Shown here one piece after another: positions 1-8,782 of a stretch of 11,821 nt of DNA. The DNA comes from Methylocystaceae bacterium. Lineage in GTDB: Bacteria > Pseudomonadota > Alphaproteobacteria > Rhizobiales > Beijerinckiaceae. Every line of letters begins with the position of its first letter. The stretch's first letter is position 1. The DNA is taken from contig PLZT01000290.1 in assembly GCA_003152255.1 (NCBI GenBank), positions 4,397 to 16,217 on the forward strand, read 5' to 3'. The notes under the pieces were generated by a model. The model was not told the DNA's origin. It saw nothing but the letters and a program-made list of their open reading frames with translations, and did no database searches. A program made the translations under genes and the position numbers.

Positions 1-954
1 AATGGCGCGGTCTTGTTCGATTTGGCGAGCCGGGAGCGCGCCACCCTGTTCGGCGTTTCCGCCGGCTTTCTCAAGACGGTCGAGAAGCTGGGCGCGCGCC
101 CCAGAGAAACTCATGATCTTGCCCATTTGCGCCTGATCACGTCCACGGGCTCGCCGCTGTCTCCCGAGAGTTTCGATTATGTCTATCGGGACGTGAAAGC
201 CAATGTGCAGCTGGCTTCGATCAGTGGCGGAACCGACATCGTCTCTTGCTTTGTGTGCGGCAATCCTTGGAGCCCCGTGCATCGTGGCGAAATCCAGGGC
301 GCCGGGCTTGGCATGGCGGTGGAGGTTTGGGATCCGGACGGACGGCGTCTGTTCGGCGAACAAGGCGAGTTGGTTTGCACAAGGGCGTTTCCAGCGATGC
401 CCATCGGGTTTTGGAACGATCCGGGCGGTGAAAAATATCGCGCCGCCTATTTCTCTCAGTATCCTGGAATTTGGCGGCATGGCGATTACGCGACGCAAAC
501 AGCGAATGGCGGCTTCGTCATACATGGCCGTTCCGACGCCACGCTCAATCCGCAAGGCGTGCGGATCGGCACGGCGGATATTTATAGGATTGTCGAGACG
601 TTTCCGGAGGTGGAGGAGGCGTTGGCGGTGGCGCAAGGCTGGGAAGGCGGCGAGCGCATTGTGCTTTTTGTAAAGCTACGGGCGAACCATCGTCTCCACG
701 ACGCTTTGATCGATCGCATTAAACATAAGCTCAAGGAAGAAGCGTCACCGCGGCATGTGCCGGCGATGATTGTCGAAGCGCCGGAACTGCCGCATACTCG
801 ATCGGGCAAATTGGTCGAACTCGCGGTTCGCGAGGTCATTAATGGACGTCCGGTGAAAAATCGCGAGGCGCTCGCAAATCCCGATTCCCTCGCCTTCTTT
901 TCCAATCTGCCGGCGGTAACGAAGCCGGCGGCGAGCGCGACGCCTCAGTCTTGA
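1..954 (+). CDS. aacS: Acetoacetyl-CoA synthetase (acetoacetate-CoA ligase), C-terminal half, 5' end outside the window
   Basis: This ANL-superfamily adenylate-forming enzyme converts acetoacetate, ATP and CoA to acetoacetyl-CoA in the cytoplasm. The frame is open from base 1 (N-G-A-V-L-F-D-L), so the TTG at 13 is an internal leucine and not a start. About 317 codons are present of a family length near 650. Visible family features are [10 protein letters not shown], the [12 protein letters not shown] adenylate-binding stretch, GELVCTR, WRHGD with the conserved Asp, [18 protein letters not shown] at the hinge, and PHTRSGK, whose lysine (codon 808-810) is the acyl-adenylation lysine. The C-terminal run [14 protein letters not shown] is typical of acetoacetyl-CoA rather than acetyl-CoA synthetases. 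The last dozen residues are an Ala/Pro/Ser-rich tail. It sits 61 bases upstream of liuA, which fits a role in salvaging the acetoacetate released by HMG-CoA lyase. Confidence 0.93.
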   Translation, partial: NGAVLFDLASRERATLFGVSAGFLKTVEKLGARPRETHDLAHLRLITSTGSPLSPESFDYVYRDVKANVQLASISGGTDIVSCFVCGNPWSPVHRGEIQGAGLGMAVEVWDPDGRRLFGEQGELVCTRAFPAMPIGFWNDPGGEKYRAAYFSQYPGIWRHGDYATQTANGGFVIHGRSDATLNPQGVRIGTADIYRIVETFPEVEEALAVAQGWEGGERIVLFVKLRANHRLHDALIDRIKHKLKEEASPRHVPAMIVEAPELPHTRSGKLVELAVREVINGRPVKNREALANPDSLAFFSNLPAVTKPAASATPQS

Positions 955-1001
955 AACCAAACGCAAGGGACAAATATATCGCCTATGCCGACGCCTTAAG
1001 C

Positions 1002-1007
1002 GGAGGG
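1002..1007 (+). promoter_or_regulatory. Strong Shine-Dalgarno for liuA
   Basis: GGAGGG ends eight bases before the ATG at 1016. This is the best ribosome binding site in the window and fixes the liuA start at that ATG rather than at an upstream codon in the 61-base spacer after the acetoacetyl-CoA synthetase gene. It suggests that liuA is translated independently of the gene before it. Confidence 0.75.
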
Positions 1008-1015
1008 CGTGCGTT

Positions 1016-2185
1016 ATGCGTCACTGGACCCCGGTTCTGGATTTCGACCTCGGCGAGACGACGGAGTTGCTGCGTCGCGAGGTCGAGCAATTTGCGTCAA
1101 AGGAAATCGCGCCTCGGGCGGCGAAGATCGACGCCGACAACGCCTTTCCCGCGGATCTATGGCGCAAGATGGGAAATCTGGGCGTGCTCGGGGTCACCAT
1201 TCCCGAAGAATATGGCGGCGCCAATCTGGGCTATCTCGAACATGTCGTCGTTATGGAGGAGATCAGCCGCGCCTCCGCTTCGGTCGGGCTTTCCTACGGC
1301 GCTCATTCCAATCTTTGCGTCAACCAAATCCATCGCAACGGCACGGCCGAGCAAAAGCTGCGATATTTGCCAAAGCTGATTTCCGGCGAGCATGTCGGCG
1401 CGCTCGCGATGTCGGAGCCTGGCGCTGGCTCCGACATCGTAAACATGCAGATGCGGGCAGAGCGACACGGCGATCACTACGTCCTCGACGGCGACAAGAT
1501 GTGGGTCACCAACGGGCCGGACGCGAATGTCGTGATCGTCTACGCCAAGACCGCTCCGACGGCTGGCTCGCATGGAATTACGGCCTTCATTGTCCAAAGC
1601 GATTTCGAGGGATTTCGCACGACGCCGAAACTCGACAAGCTGGGAATGCGCGGGTCCAACACCTGCGAACTCGTGTTCGAGAATTGCCTCATTCCGGCGG
1701 AGAATGTGTTGGGATGGCCAGAACGCGGGGTGAATGTTTTGATGAGCGGGCTCGATTTCGAACGCACGGTGCTCTCGGGCGGCCCGCTCGGCATCATGCG
1801 CGCCTGCATGGATGTGGTCTTGCCCTATGTCCACGACCGCAAACAGTTCGGACGCTCGATCGGCGAATTCGAAATCATGCAAGGCAAGCTCGCCGATATG
1901 TACACGGCGATGAGCGCGGCAAGAGCCTATGTCTATGCGGTGGCGAAAGCCTGCGATAACGGACGCGCGTCGCGTAAGGACGCCGCCGGCGCGATCCTGT
2001 TCGCGGCCGAAAGGGCCACCGCGATGGCGCTCGAGGCCATCCAATGCCTGGGCGGCAATGGCTACATGAATGAATACCCAACTGGGCGACTGCTGCGCGA
2101 CGCGAAGCTTTATGAAATCGGCGCCGGCACAAGTGAAATTCGCCGCATGCTGATAGGACGCGAACTATTCGAGGAGAGCGCGTGA
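1016..2185 (+). CDS. liuA: Isovaleryl-CoA dehydrogenase
   Basis: This 389-residue FAD flavoenzyme oxidises isovaleryl-CoA to 3-methylcrotonyl-CoA, passing electrons to electron-transfer flavoprotein; it is the first committed leucine step after the 2-oxoacid dehydrogenase. It has the full acyl-CoA dehydrogenase fold. The N-terminal helical domain covers about 5-120. Signature 1, [12 protein letters not shown], is at 129-140, and the flavin/substrate beta domain runs to about 235. The C-terminal helical domain contains DRKQFG (274-279) and [20 protein letters not shown] (343-362). The catalytic base is recognisable as Glu249 in SGLDFER. Isovaleryl-CoA dehydrogenase is known to carry its base at this helix-G position, and the usual helix-K position here holds Gly ([10 protein letters not shown]). 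That residue swap, and its place directly before liuB, make the substrate call strong. Length is normal and a strong GGAGGG site precedes the start. Confidence 0.96.
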   Translation: MRHWTPVLDFDLGETTELLRREVEQFASKEIAPRAAKIDADNAFPADLWRKMGNLGVLGVTIPEEYGGANLGYLEHVVVMEEISRASASVGLSYGAHSNLCVNQIHRNGTAEQKLRYLPKLISGEHVGALAMSEPGAGSDIVNMQMRAERHGDHYVLDGDKMWVTNGPDANVVIVYAKTAPTAGSHGITAFIVQSDFEGFRTTPKLDKLGMRGSNTCELVFENCLIPAENVLGWPERGVNVLMSGLDFERTVLSGGPLGIMRACMDVVLPYVHDRKQFGRSIGEFEIMQGKLADMYTAMSAARAYVYAVAKACDNGRASRKDAAGAILFAAERATAMALEAIQCLGGNGYMNEYPTGRLLRDAKLYEIGAGTSEIRRMLIGRELFEESA

Positions 2186-2228
2186 GTTTTGAATGACGCC
2201 GCCTGCTTAAGACTACGAGAACAATTCG

Positions 2229-3836
2229 ATGTCCATTCTCGAAACTTCAATTAATGCGCGTTCGCGTGAATACGCCGACAACCGCGAAACGATGGTTGGA
2301 CGGGTCGAGCAGCTGCGCGAAACCTCGCGGATGCTGTACAATGGCGGCGGCGAGGAAGCGCGCGCGCGACATTTGGCGCGCGGCAAAATGCTTCCCCGCG
2401 AGCGCATTTCGGCGTTGGTCGATCCGCTTTCGCCTTTTCTCGAAATCGGCCAATTCGCGGCCCATGGCATGTATGACGGGCGGATCGCCTGCGCGGGGGT
2501 GATCGCGGGAATTGGACGCATCGCGGGACGCGAATGCATGATCGTCGCCAATGACGCGACCGTAAAGGGCGGCGCTTATTTCCCGATGACGGTGAAGAAA
2601 CATTTGCGCGTCCAGGAAATAGCGGCGCAAAACCGGTTGCCTTGCATTTATCTGGTCGATTCCGGCGGCGCCAATTTGCCGAGTCAAGACGAGGTCTTTC
2701 CTGATCGCGATCACTTCGGGCGCATTTTCTATAATCAGGCCATGCTGTCGGCGCAGGGCGTCGCGCAGATCGCCGTGGTCATGGGCTCATGCACGGCCGG
2801 CGGCGCCTATGTTCCGGCGATGTGCGACGAGACGATCATTGTACGCGGGCAGGGGACAATTTTTCTTGGCGGACCGCCGCTCGTCGCCGCGGCGACCGGG
2901 GAAGTCGTCACGGCCGAGGAGTTGGGCGGCGCCGATGTGCATTGCCGACGCTCGGGCGTCGCTGATCATCTCGCCGAGAACGACGCGCACGCGCTCGGCC
3001 TGACGCGCGAGTTGGTCGCGAATATCGAGCGACGGCGCCCTCCTTCCATCGCGGCGCGAAAACCGACGCCGCCGCGTTATGACACCGACGAATTGCTGGG
3101 CCTCATTCCCGCGGATTCGCATAAGCCCTTCGATATTAGAGAGGTGATCGCTCGTATCGTCGATGAAAGCGCCTTTGACGAATTCAAACCGCTCTATGGC
3201 GCCACATTGGTGACGGGCTTCGCTCATATCTGGGGTTACCCCGTGGGAATTTTCGCCAACAACGGAATTTTATTCAGCGAAAGCGCTCAGAAAGGCGCGC
3301 ATTTCATGCAAATTTGCGCAAAAAGACGCATGCCGGCGATTTTTCTGCAAAACACCACCGGCTTCATGGTTGGAGCCAAATACGAAGCGGCCGGGATCGC
3401 CAAGGACGGCGCCAAGATGGTGACGGCGGTGGCGACGGCCGCCGTGCCCAAATTCACCGTCATCATAGGCGGCAGCTTCGGCGCGGGCAATTATGCGATG
3501 TGCGGACGCGCTTATTCGCCGCGCTTTCTGTGGATGTGGCCGAACGCCCGCATCAGCGTGATGGGCGGCGAACAGGCCGCGAGCGTCCTCTCTCGCGTTC
3601 GGCGCGACGCGCTCAAGGCGCGTGGCGAAAGCTGGACGCATGACGAGGAAGAAGCGTTCAAGGCGCCAATCCGCGCGCAATATGAGCGGCAGGGGAATCC
3701 TCTCTATTCCAGCGCGCGGCTTTGGGACGATGGCGTGATCAATCCCATCGATACGCGCCGCGTGCTTGGTCTTTGTCTTTCCGCGAGCGCGAACGCGCCC
3801 GTCGAGGAAACACGATTCGGATTATTTCGCATGTGA
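2229..3836 (+). CDS. liuB: 3-Methylcrotonyl-CoA carboxylase, carboxyltransferase (beta) subunit
   Basis: This subunit transfers the carboxyl group from carboxybiotin on LiuD to 3-methylcrotonyl-CoA, giving 3-methylglutaconyl-CoA. At 535 residues it has the standard length and two crotonase-like carboxyltransferase halves. The N half holds VKGGAYFP (112-119), VDSGGANLP (143-151) and the oxyanion-type glycines in [11 protein letters not shown] (188-198). The C half holds NTTGFMVG (375-382), [20 protein letters not shown] (414-433) and the [10 protein letters not shown] motif (445-454). The [15 protein letters not shown] segment is typical of methylcrotonyl-CoA rather than propionyl-CoA carboxylase beta chains. 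It is 43 bases after liuA and 10 bases before liuC. Its ribosome site is weak (GAGA at 2217-2220), so translation may depend partly on ribosomes leaving liuA. The biotin-bearing partner is encoded one gene further on, with liuC between them. Confidence 0.96.
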   Translation: MSILETSINARSREYADNRETMVGRVEQLRETSRMLYNGGGEEARARHLARGKMLPRERISALVDPLSPFLEIGQFAAHGMYDGRIACAGVIAGIGRIAGRECMIVANDATVKGGAYFPMTVKKHLRVQEIAAQNRLPCIYLVDSGGANLPSQDEVFPDRDHFGRIFYNQAMLSAQGVAQIAVVMGSCTAGGAYVPAMCDETIIVRGQGTIFLGGPPLVAAATGEVVTAEELGGADVHCRRSGVADHLAENDAHALGLTRELVANIERRRPPSIAARKPTPPRYDTDELLGLIPADSHKPFDIREVIARIVDESAFDEFKPLYGATLVTGFAHIWGYPVGIFANNGILFSESAQKGAHFMQICAKRRMPAIFLQNTTGFMVGAKYEAAGIAKDGAKMVTAVATAAVPKFTVIIGGSFGAGNYAMCGRAYSPRFLWMWPNARISVMGGEQAASVLSRVRRDALKARGESWTHDEEEAFKAPIRAQYERQGNPLYSSARLWDDGVINPIDTRRVLGLCLSASANAPVEETRFGLFRM

Positions 3837-3846
3837 GCGCGGAGCG

Positions 3847-4635
3847 ATGGATTTATTGGAATCGATCGACGATCGCGGCGTGGCGACGTTGACGCTGAAC
3901 CGCCCCGAGCGCCACAACGCTTTCGACGGAAAATTGGTCGCGCATCTAACGGACGCTTTGCGCGGGCTGGACGCGCGAGCCGATATTCGCGTCGTCATTA
4001 TCCGCGGCAATGGACCGAGCTTTTCCGCCGGCGCCGACGTCGAATGGCTGAAGCGCATGGCCGCCGCCTCGTTCGAAGAAAACCTCGCCGACGCTAGCGG
4101 GCTCGCGGATTTAATGCATGGGCTCGATCGTCTGTCGAAGCCGACCGTCGCTTATGTTCACGGCGCCGTCTATGGCGGCGGCGTGGGTCTCGCCGCCTGC
4201 TGCGACATTGCGATCGCGACCGAGCGCGCCAGCTTTTGCCTCAGCGAAGCAAAGCTCGGGATCATTCCCGCGGTGATCGGGCCTTTCGTCATCCGGGCGA
4301 TCGGCGCACGCCAGGCGCGGCGCTACGCCTTGACCGCCGAAGTTATTTCCGCGCGGACCGCGCGTGAGATTGGTCTCGTCCACGAGGCGGCGAGCGAGGA
4401 GGAAGCGCCCATCTTGTGCGAAAAAATCGTCGCGGCATTGTTGCGCTGCGCGCCCGGCGCGCAGGCCGAGGTCAAATCCCTGGTCGCTTTTTGCCAAGCC
4501 CGCGCGATCGACGGCGAGTTGGCGCGCGAGACGGCTCGGCGGATAGCGGAGCTGCGCGCCTCGCCCGAGGGCCGCGAGGGCCTCGAGGCTTTTCTCGAAA
4601 AGCGTTCGCCGTCGTGGAAAGGCTCGAATGTTTGA
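3847..4635 (+). CDS. liuC: 3-Methylglutaconyl-CoA hydratase (crotonase family)
   Basis: This 262-residue crotonase-fold enzyme is expected to hydrate 3-methylglutaconyl-CoA to HMG-CoA. The start is the ATG at 3847, ten bases after the liuB stop; the frame stays open further upstream but only inside liuB, and MDLLESIDDRGVATLTLNRP is a normal crotonase N-terminus. GGAG lies only two bases before the ATG, so initiation may rely on coupling. The oxyanion-hole motifs are FSAGADVEW (59-67) and YGGGVGLAACCD (109-120). The second classical acid, equivalent to Glu164 of rat enoyl-CoA hydratase, is Glu134 in LSEAKLG. The first, equivalent to Glu144, is replaced by Gly114. From memory, bacterial LiuC sequences share this GGGVGL form. 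The specific substrate rests on its position between the two carboxylase genes. It could also act on methacrylyl-CoA, for which no separate hydratase is seen. Confidence 0.9.
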   Translation: MDLLESIDDRGVATLTLNRPERHNAFDGKLVAHLTDALRGLDARADIRVVIIRGNGPSFSAGADVEWLKRMAAASFEENLADASGLADLMHGLDRLSKPTVAYVHGAVYGGGVGLAACCDIAIATERASFCLSEAKLGIIPAVIGPFVIRAIGARQARRYALTAEVISARTAREIGLVHEAASEEEAPILCEKIVAALLRCAPGAQAEVKSLVAFCQARAIDGELARETARRIAELRASPEGREGLEAFLEKRSPSWKGSNV

Positions 4636-6640
4636 AAGACTGCTGATCGCCAATCGCGGCGAGATCGCCTGCCGCGTCATCAGAACCGCCAAGCGGCTCG
4701 GAATAGCGACGGTCGCCGTCTATTCGGAGGCCGACGCGGGCGCGCTGCATGTCGATCTGGCGGACGAAGCTTGGCTGATCGTTCCAGCGCCAGCCCGAGA
4801 GAGCTATCTGTCCATCGACAAGATCATCGAGATCGCGCGCCGTTCGGGCGCGCAAGCCGTGCATCCCGGATATGGCTTTCTGTCGGAGAATGCGCAATTT
4901 TCGGAAAGCTGCGCGCAGGCCGACCTGATCTTCGTTGGGCCGCCGGCGTCCGCCATGCGGCTGATGGGCTCGAAGGCCTCCGCGAAGGCTCTGATGGAGC
5001 GCGCCGGCGTTCCGGTCGCGCCCGGCTATCACGGCGAGGCGACGGACGTGGCGACGTTGAGCGAGGCGGCCGCGCGCATCGGCTTTCCCGTGTTGATCAA
5101 GGCGTCGAGCGGCGGCGGCGGCCGCGGAATGCGCGTCGTGCGCGAGGCGGGAGCGTTGCCCGAGGCCATCGCCGGCGCAAAGCGTGAAGCGCAAGCCTCC
5201 TTTGGCGACGACCACCTGCTGATCGAAAAATATTTGAGCCGGCCAAGGCATGTCGAAATTCAGATATTCGCCGACGCGCATGGCGGCTGCGTGTCCTTTC
5301 TTGAGCGCGATTGCTCGATGCAGCGGCGCCATCAGAAAATTCTCGAAGAGACGCCGGCGCCTGGTCTTTCTCCAGAACCGCGCCGGGAGATGCGGCAGGC
5401 CGCCGTGGCGGCGGCGCGGGCGGTCGGCTACATCGGCGCGGGAACAGTCGAATTCCTGGTTCAAAACGAAAGTTTCTACTTTCTGGAAATGAATACACGG
5501 CTCCAGGTGGAGCACCCGGTCACCGAGATGATCGCGCAGCAAGATCTGGTCGAATGGCAGTTGCGCGTCGCCTCCGGCGAGCGCTTACCGCTGACGCAAG
5601 ATGAGTTGCGGACGCGCGGCTGCGCGATGGAGGCGCGGATCTGCGCCGAGGATCCCACCCGCGACTTCATGCCCTCGGTCGGCGAAATCGCGCATCTGCG
5701 GCCGCCCCGCGAAAGCGAGGCCGTCCGCGTCGACACAGGCGTGCGGAGCGGCGACCGCGTTACACATTATTATGATTCGCTGCTGGCGAAGCTGATCGTA
5801 TGGGGCGCGGATCGCGCGGAGGCGCTGCGGCGGCTGCGCGCGGCGCTCGAAATCTTCGAGATTGTGGGTGTTTCGACCAATCTCGATCTGCTGCGCGCCC
5901 TTGTCGCTGATCCGAAATTTCAGCGCGGCGAATATGACACGGGATTTGTCGAAGCCGAGGCGGCGCGATTGACGATGGCGCTGACGCCGACGCGGGACGA
6001 GGAGGCGATCATTCTGGCGGCCGGCGCCGCCGCCTGGCTCGCCGATCAGCGGAGACGGGACGAGGCGAGCGCGGCTGAGCATGGCGATCCGTGGTCGCCC
6101 TGGGCGATCGGCGATGGATGGCGCATCGATGAGACGGGTCATCACGACATCGAATTCGACCTTCACGCGAGAAGGCTGCGCGCGAGAATTCATCCCCTCG
6201 CGGCGGGAGGCTTTCGCCTCGAAGGGCCCGCGTTTTCAGCTGATGTCGAAGCAGGGGAGCATGACGGGAGAATGCGGCTTCGCGTCGATGGCGCGGCGCG
6301 CGAAGTCGGGCTCATCAGGCGCGGCGAGGAAATAGTGGTGATTCTGTCAGGCCGCAATTATGCGCTGACGCCCGTCGATCCGCTGAAGCCTCCCGCGCGA
6401 ACGGCCGATCTGGATCAGCAGTTGCGCGCGCCGCTGCCGGCCAGGGTGACGCGCATCTTCGTCGCGCAAGGAGAGAAAGTGAAAAAGGGAGCGCCGCTCA
6501 TCAATCTTGAAGTCATGAAAATGGAAGTCGCATTGACCGCGCCGCGAGACGGCCAAATCGAGAGTATTCTTTGCGCGGAGGGAGAATGGATGGCGGAAGG
6601 CGCGAAACTGGCGGCCTTGGTCGAGGAAGAAGCCGCATGA
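4628..6640 (+). CDS. liuD: 3-Methylcrotonyl-CoA carboxylase, biotin carboxylase/biotin carrier (alpha) subunit
   Basis: This 670-residue chain carboxylates its own biotin with ATP and bicarbonate and presents it to LiuB. The biotin carboxylase N domain starts at residue 1 (RLLIANRGEIACRVIRT, 4-20). The ATP-grasp domain has the glycine-rich SSGGGGRGMRV (160-170), the RDCSMQRRHQKILEE segment (227-241) and EMNTRLQVEHPVTE (287-300), with Glu287, Asn289 and Arg291 matching the metal and bicarbonate residues of AccC. A middle region links to the C-terminal biotinyl domain, where LEVMKMEV places the biotin lysine at 631. The domain order matches acyl-CoA carboxylase alpha chains rather than free AccC. 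The ATG at 4628 overlaps the liuC end by eight bases, and GAAAGG at 4617-4622 gives a good ribosome site inside liuC. Pairing with LiuB is inferred from adjacency. Confidence 0.96.
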   Translation: MFERLLIANRGEIACRVIRTAKRLGIATVAVYSEADAGALHVDLADEAWLIVPAPARESYLSIDKIIEIARRSGAQAVHPGYGFLSENAQFSESCAQADLIFVGPPASAMRLMGSKASAKALMERAGVPVAPGYHGEATDVATLSEAAARIGFPVLIKASSGGGGRGMRVVREAGALPEAIAGAKREAQASFGDDHLLIEKYLSRPRHVEIQIFADAHGGCVSFLERDCSMQRRHQKILEETPAPGLSPEPRREMRQAAVAAARAVGYIGAGTVEFLVQNESFYFLEMNTRLQVEHPVTEMIAQQDLVEWQLRVASGERLPLTQDELRTRGCAMEARICAEDPTRDFMPSVGEIAHLRPPRESEAVRVDTGVRSGDRVTHYYDSLLAKLIVWGADRAEALRRLRAALEIFEIVGVSTNLDLLRALVADPKFQRGEYDTGFVEAEAARLTMALTPTRDEEAIILAAGAAAWLADQRRRDEASAAEHGDPWSPWAIGDGWRIDETGHHDIEFDLHARRLRARIHPLAAGGFRLEGPAFSADVEAGEHDGRMRLRVDGAAREVGLIRRGEEIVVILSGRNYALTPVDPLKPPARTADLDQQLRAPLPARVTRIFVAQGEKVKKGAPLINLEVMKMEVALTAPRDGQIESILCAEGEWMAEGAKLAALVEEEAA

Positions 6641-7548
6641 CGCTGCCGCCCTGCGTGCGCGTGGTCGAGGTTGGCCCACGCGATGGTCTCCAGAACGAAC
6701 CCGCGCTTCTTTCCGTCGACGCCAAGGTCGCCTTCATTGAAATGCTGGCGCGGGCGGGTCTGATCTCGATCGAGGCGGGAAGTTTCGTGTCGCCGAAGGC
6801 GGCGCCGCAAATGGCGTCGACCGGAGAGGTTCTGGAGAAATTGCGCGGGCGCGCCGACCTTCGACTGTCGGTCCTCGTCGCCAATCCGCGCGGATTGGAG
6901 GCGGCGTTCAAAGCGGGGGCCAGGGAGATCGCCGTCTTCGCCGCCGCGTCGGAGACGTTCTCGCGACACAACATCAATTGTTCCATCGCCGAGAGTCTCA
7001 ACCGTTTCAAGCCTATGGTCGAGGAGGCGACGCGCCGAGGGATTCGGGCGCGGGGCTACGTCTCCTGCGCGCTCGGATGCCCTTACGAGGGAGCCGTCGC
7101 GCCAGCGCAGGTAGCGGCGGTCGCGCGAGAGCTGCGCGCCATCGGATGCGCGGAAGTTTCGCTGGGCGACACCATCGGCGTCGGCACGCCGTTGGAGGCG
7201 CGACGATTGGTGGAGATGGTCGCGCGCGAAATCGGGCTGGAGCGCGTCGCCGTCCATTTCCATGACACTTATGGTCAGGCGCTCGCCAATATTTTCGCCT
7301 GTCTCGAAGCGGGCGTCGCCGTCGTCGACAGTTCCGTCGCGGGTCTCGGCGGCTGTCCTTATGCTCCGGGCGCCAGCGGCAACGTCGCGACGGAAGACGT
7401 GATTTACATGCTGAACGGTCTGGGCGTCGATACAGGGGTCGAACTCGGCGCTTTGCTTCAAGCGGGCGCGTATATTTCGCGGCTTCTCAATCGCGGCCCC
7501 GCCAGCGCTGTCGCGCGGGCCTTCGCGGCCAAGCGGCGCTCGCCATAA
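6637..7548 (+). CDS. liuE: Hydroxymethylglutaryl-CoA lyase
   Basis: This 303-residue TIM-barrel enzyme of the DRE-TIM family cleaves HMG-CoA to acetyl-CoA and acetoacetate. The start is the ATG at 6637, which forms an ATGA overlap with the liuD stop and is preceded by GAGGAAG at 6623-6629; the more upstream in-frame starts would lie inside the biotin domain. The catalytic and metal set is visible: VGPRDGLQNE with Arg15 and Asp16, HFHDTYGQ with His207 and His209, the lyase signature SVAGLGGCPYAPGASGN containing catalytic Cys240, and Asn249. These match Arg41, Asp42, His233, His235, Cys266 and Asn275 of the human enzyme. No N-terminal targeting extension is present, as expected for a bacterial protein. 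Its product acetoacetate is the substrate of the synthetase encoded at the left edge of the window. Confidence 0.96.
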   Translation: MTLPPCVRVVEVGPRDGLQNEPALLSVDAKVAFIEMLARAGLISIEAGSFVSPKAAPQMASTGEVLEKLRGRADLRLSVLVANPRGLEAAFKAGAREIAVFAAASETFSRHNINCSIAESLNRFKPMVEEATRRGIRARGYVSCALGCPYEGAVAPAQVAAVARELRAIGCAEVSLGDTIGVGTPLEARRLVEMVAREIGLERVAVHFHDTYGQALANIFACLEAGVAVVDSSVAGLGGCPYAPGASGNVATEDVIYMLNGLGVDTGVELGALLQAGAYISRLLNRGPASAVARAFAAKRRSP

Positions 7549-7612
7549 ACGCAGCGCTTGTCATGACGTGGCCGCGCCCCAGATTCCCAGAGTGACGGAA
7601 GCGGGTGCGGCG

Positions 7613-8782
7613 ATGTTTTCGACGTTTGGATTGAGCGACGAACAACTCGCGATGCGTGAAATGGCTCTGGGTTTTGCGCGCGAGAAACTCGCGCCGCGGG
7701 CGCTGGAGTGGGACAGGGAGAAATATTTTCCCGTCGAAACCCTGCGCGAGGCGGCGGCGCTCGGGATGGCGGCGATGGGCGCGCGCGAGGAGTTTGGCGG
7801 TTCGGGTCTTTCCCGCTTCGACGCGGTTCTGGTTTTCGAGGCCTTGGCGATGGGCTGCCCAAGCATCGCGGCCTATCTTTCCGTGCACAATATGTGCGCT
7901 TGGATGGTGGACGCTTTCGGCTCCGCGGCGCAGCGGCGCGCCTGGCTTCCTCGCCTCGCCTCGATGGAGGCCTTGTCGAGCTATTGTCTCACCGAACCCG
8001 GTTGCGGCTCCGACGCGAGCGCGCTGCGGACAAAAGCCGAGCGCCGTGGCGATCGGTTTGTCGTGAACGGCGAGAAGCAATTCATCTCCGGCGCGGGCGC
8101 CGGGGCTAGGGACCATCTCTATCTCGTGATGGCGCGAACCGGCGGAGATGGTCCGGGCGGAATATCGGCCTTGCTTGTCGAAGGCGAGACGCGCGGACTG
8201 ACCCTCGGCGCGCTGGAACGAAAGATGGGCTGGAACGCCCAGCCGACGCGCGCGGTGAGTTTCGAGAATTGTTCCGTGCCGGTCCAAAACCTTCTGGGAG
8301 CGGAAGGGCAGGGCTTCAAGATCGCCATGGCGGGATTGGACGGCGGTCGCCTCAACATCGGCGCCTGTTCGCTCGGCGGCGGACAGGCGGCGCTCGACAA
8401 GACTGTTCGCTATTTACGCGAGCGCAAGGCTTTCGGCCGTTCGCTCGACGAGTTTCAAGCGTTGCAGTTCCGCCTTGCCGACATGGCCACGGAACTCGAA
8501 GCGGCGCGCGCCCTGCTTTGGCGGGCCGCGGCGGCGCTGGGCGCGGGCGCGGCAGGCGCCGCGACGCTTTGCGCCATGGCCAAGCGCGTCGCCACCGACG
8601 CGGGATTCTCCGTCGCCAATGACGCGCTGCAATTGCACGGCGGTTATGGCTATCTATGCGACTATGGGATCGAGAAGATCGTCCGCGATTTGCGGGTGCA
8701 TCAAATTCTCGAAGGCGCCAATGAAATCATGCGCGTCATCGTCGCGCGGGACATATTGGGAGCGTCGCGGCGACATGAGTGA
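7613..8782 (+). CDS. Acyl-CoA dehydrogenase, probably isobutyryl-CoA dehydrogenase (ACAD8-like)
   Basis: This 389-residue flavoenzyme probably oxidises isobutyryl-CoA to methacrylyl-CoA in valine breakdown, donating electrons to electron-transfer flavoprotein. I chose the ATG at 7613 because MFSTFGLSDEQLAMREMALG aligns with normal family N-termini. A GTG at 7568 would add 15 unremarkable residues. Signature 1 is YCLTEPGCGSD (124-134); the flavin domain includes NGEKQFISG (152-160); RKAFGRSLDEFQALQF (271-286) and LQLHGGYGYLCDYGIEKIVR (339-358) follow. The catalytic base is Glu367 in HQILEGANEIMR, the classical helix-K position used by medium- and short-chain enzymes, while the isovaleryl-type position is Gly245 (AGLDGGR). 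So this is not a second LiuA. VHQILEG plus the adjacent hydrolase gene point to isobutyryl-CoA; 2-methylbutyryl-CoA or another short acyl-CoA cannot be excluded. It lies 64 bases after liuE. Confidence 0.85.
   Translation: MFSTFGLSDEQLAMREMALGFAREKLAPRALEWDREKYFPVETLREAAALGMAAMGAREEFGGSGLSRFDAVLVFEALAMGCPSIAAYLSVHNMCAWMVDAFGSAAQRRAWLPRLASMEALSSYCLTEPGCGSDASALRTKAERRGDRFVVNGEKQFISGAGAGARDHLYLVMARTGGDGPGGISALLVEGETRGLTLGALERKMGWNAQPTRAVSFENCSVPVQNLLGAEGQGFKIAMAGLDGGRLNIGACSLGGGQAALDKTVRYLRERKAFGRSLDEFQALQFRLADMATELEAARALLWRAAAALGAGAAGAATLCAMAKRVATDAGFSVANDALQLHGGYGYLCDYGIEKIVRDLRVHQILEGANEIMRVIVARDILGASRRHE

Noticed and set aside
991..1010. Small hairpin ACGCC...GGCGT with the liuA GGAGG largely in its loop
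   Set aside because: The stem is only five base pairs with a ten-base loop in GC-rich DNA; it is neither a terminator (no T-run) nor strong evidence for translational control.
1157..2044. Reverse-strand open frame of 295 codons opposite liuA
   Set aside because: It is a mirror of the isovaleryl-CoA dehydrogenase coding frame and encodes nothing recognisable.
3766..3846. N-terminal extension of liuC in the same open frame
   Set aside because: It would overlap the liuB C-terminus, adds an Arg-rich stretch unlike crotonases, and the ATG at 3847 gives the normal family length.
4472..5542. Long reverse-strand open frame of 356 codons opposite liuC/liuD
   Set aside because: It lies fully antisense to well-supported genes, its translation is Arg/His/Ala-rich with no recognisable motif, and such frames are common opposite GC-rich coding sequence.
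6415..7461. Reverse-strand open frame of 348 codons opposite liuD/liuE
   Set aside because: It is antisense to the biotin carrier domain and HMG-CoA lyase, has low-complexity basic composition and no family features, so it is treated as a shadow frame.
8475..8774. Upstream extension of the 3-hydroxyisobutyryl-CoA hydrolase frame
   Set aside because: The added residues are a shifted reading of the dehydrogenase gene; the ATG at 8775 yields a normal N-terminus and length.
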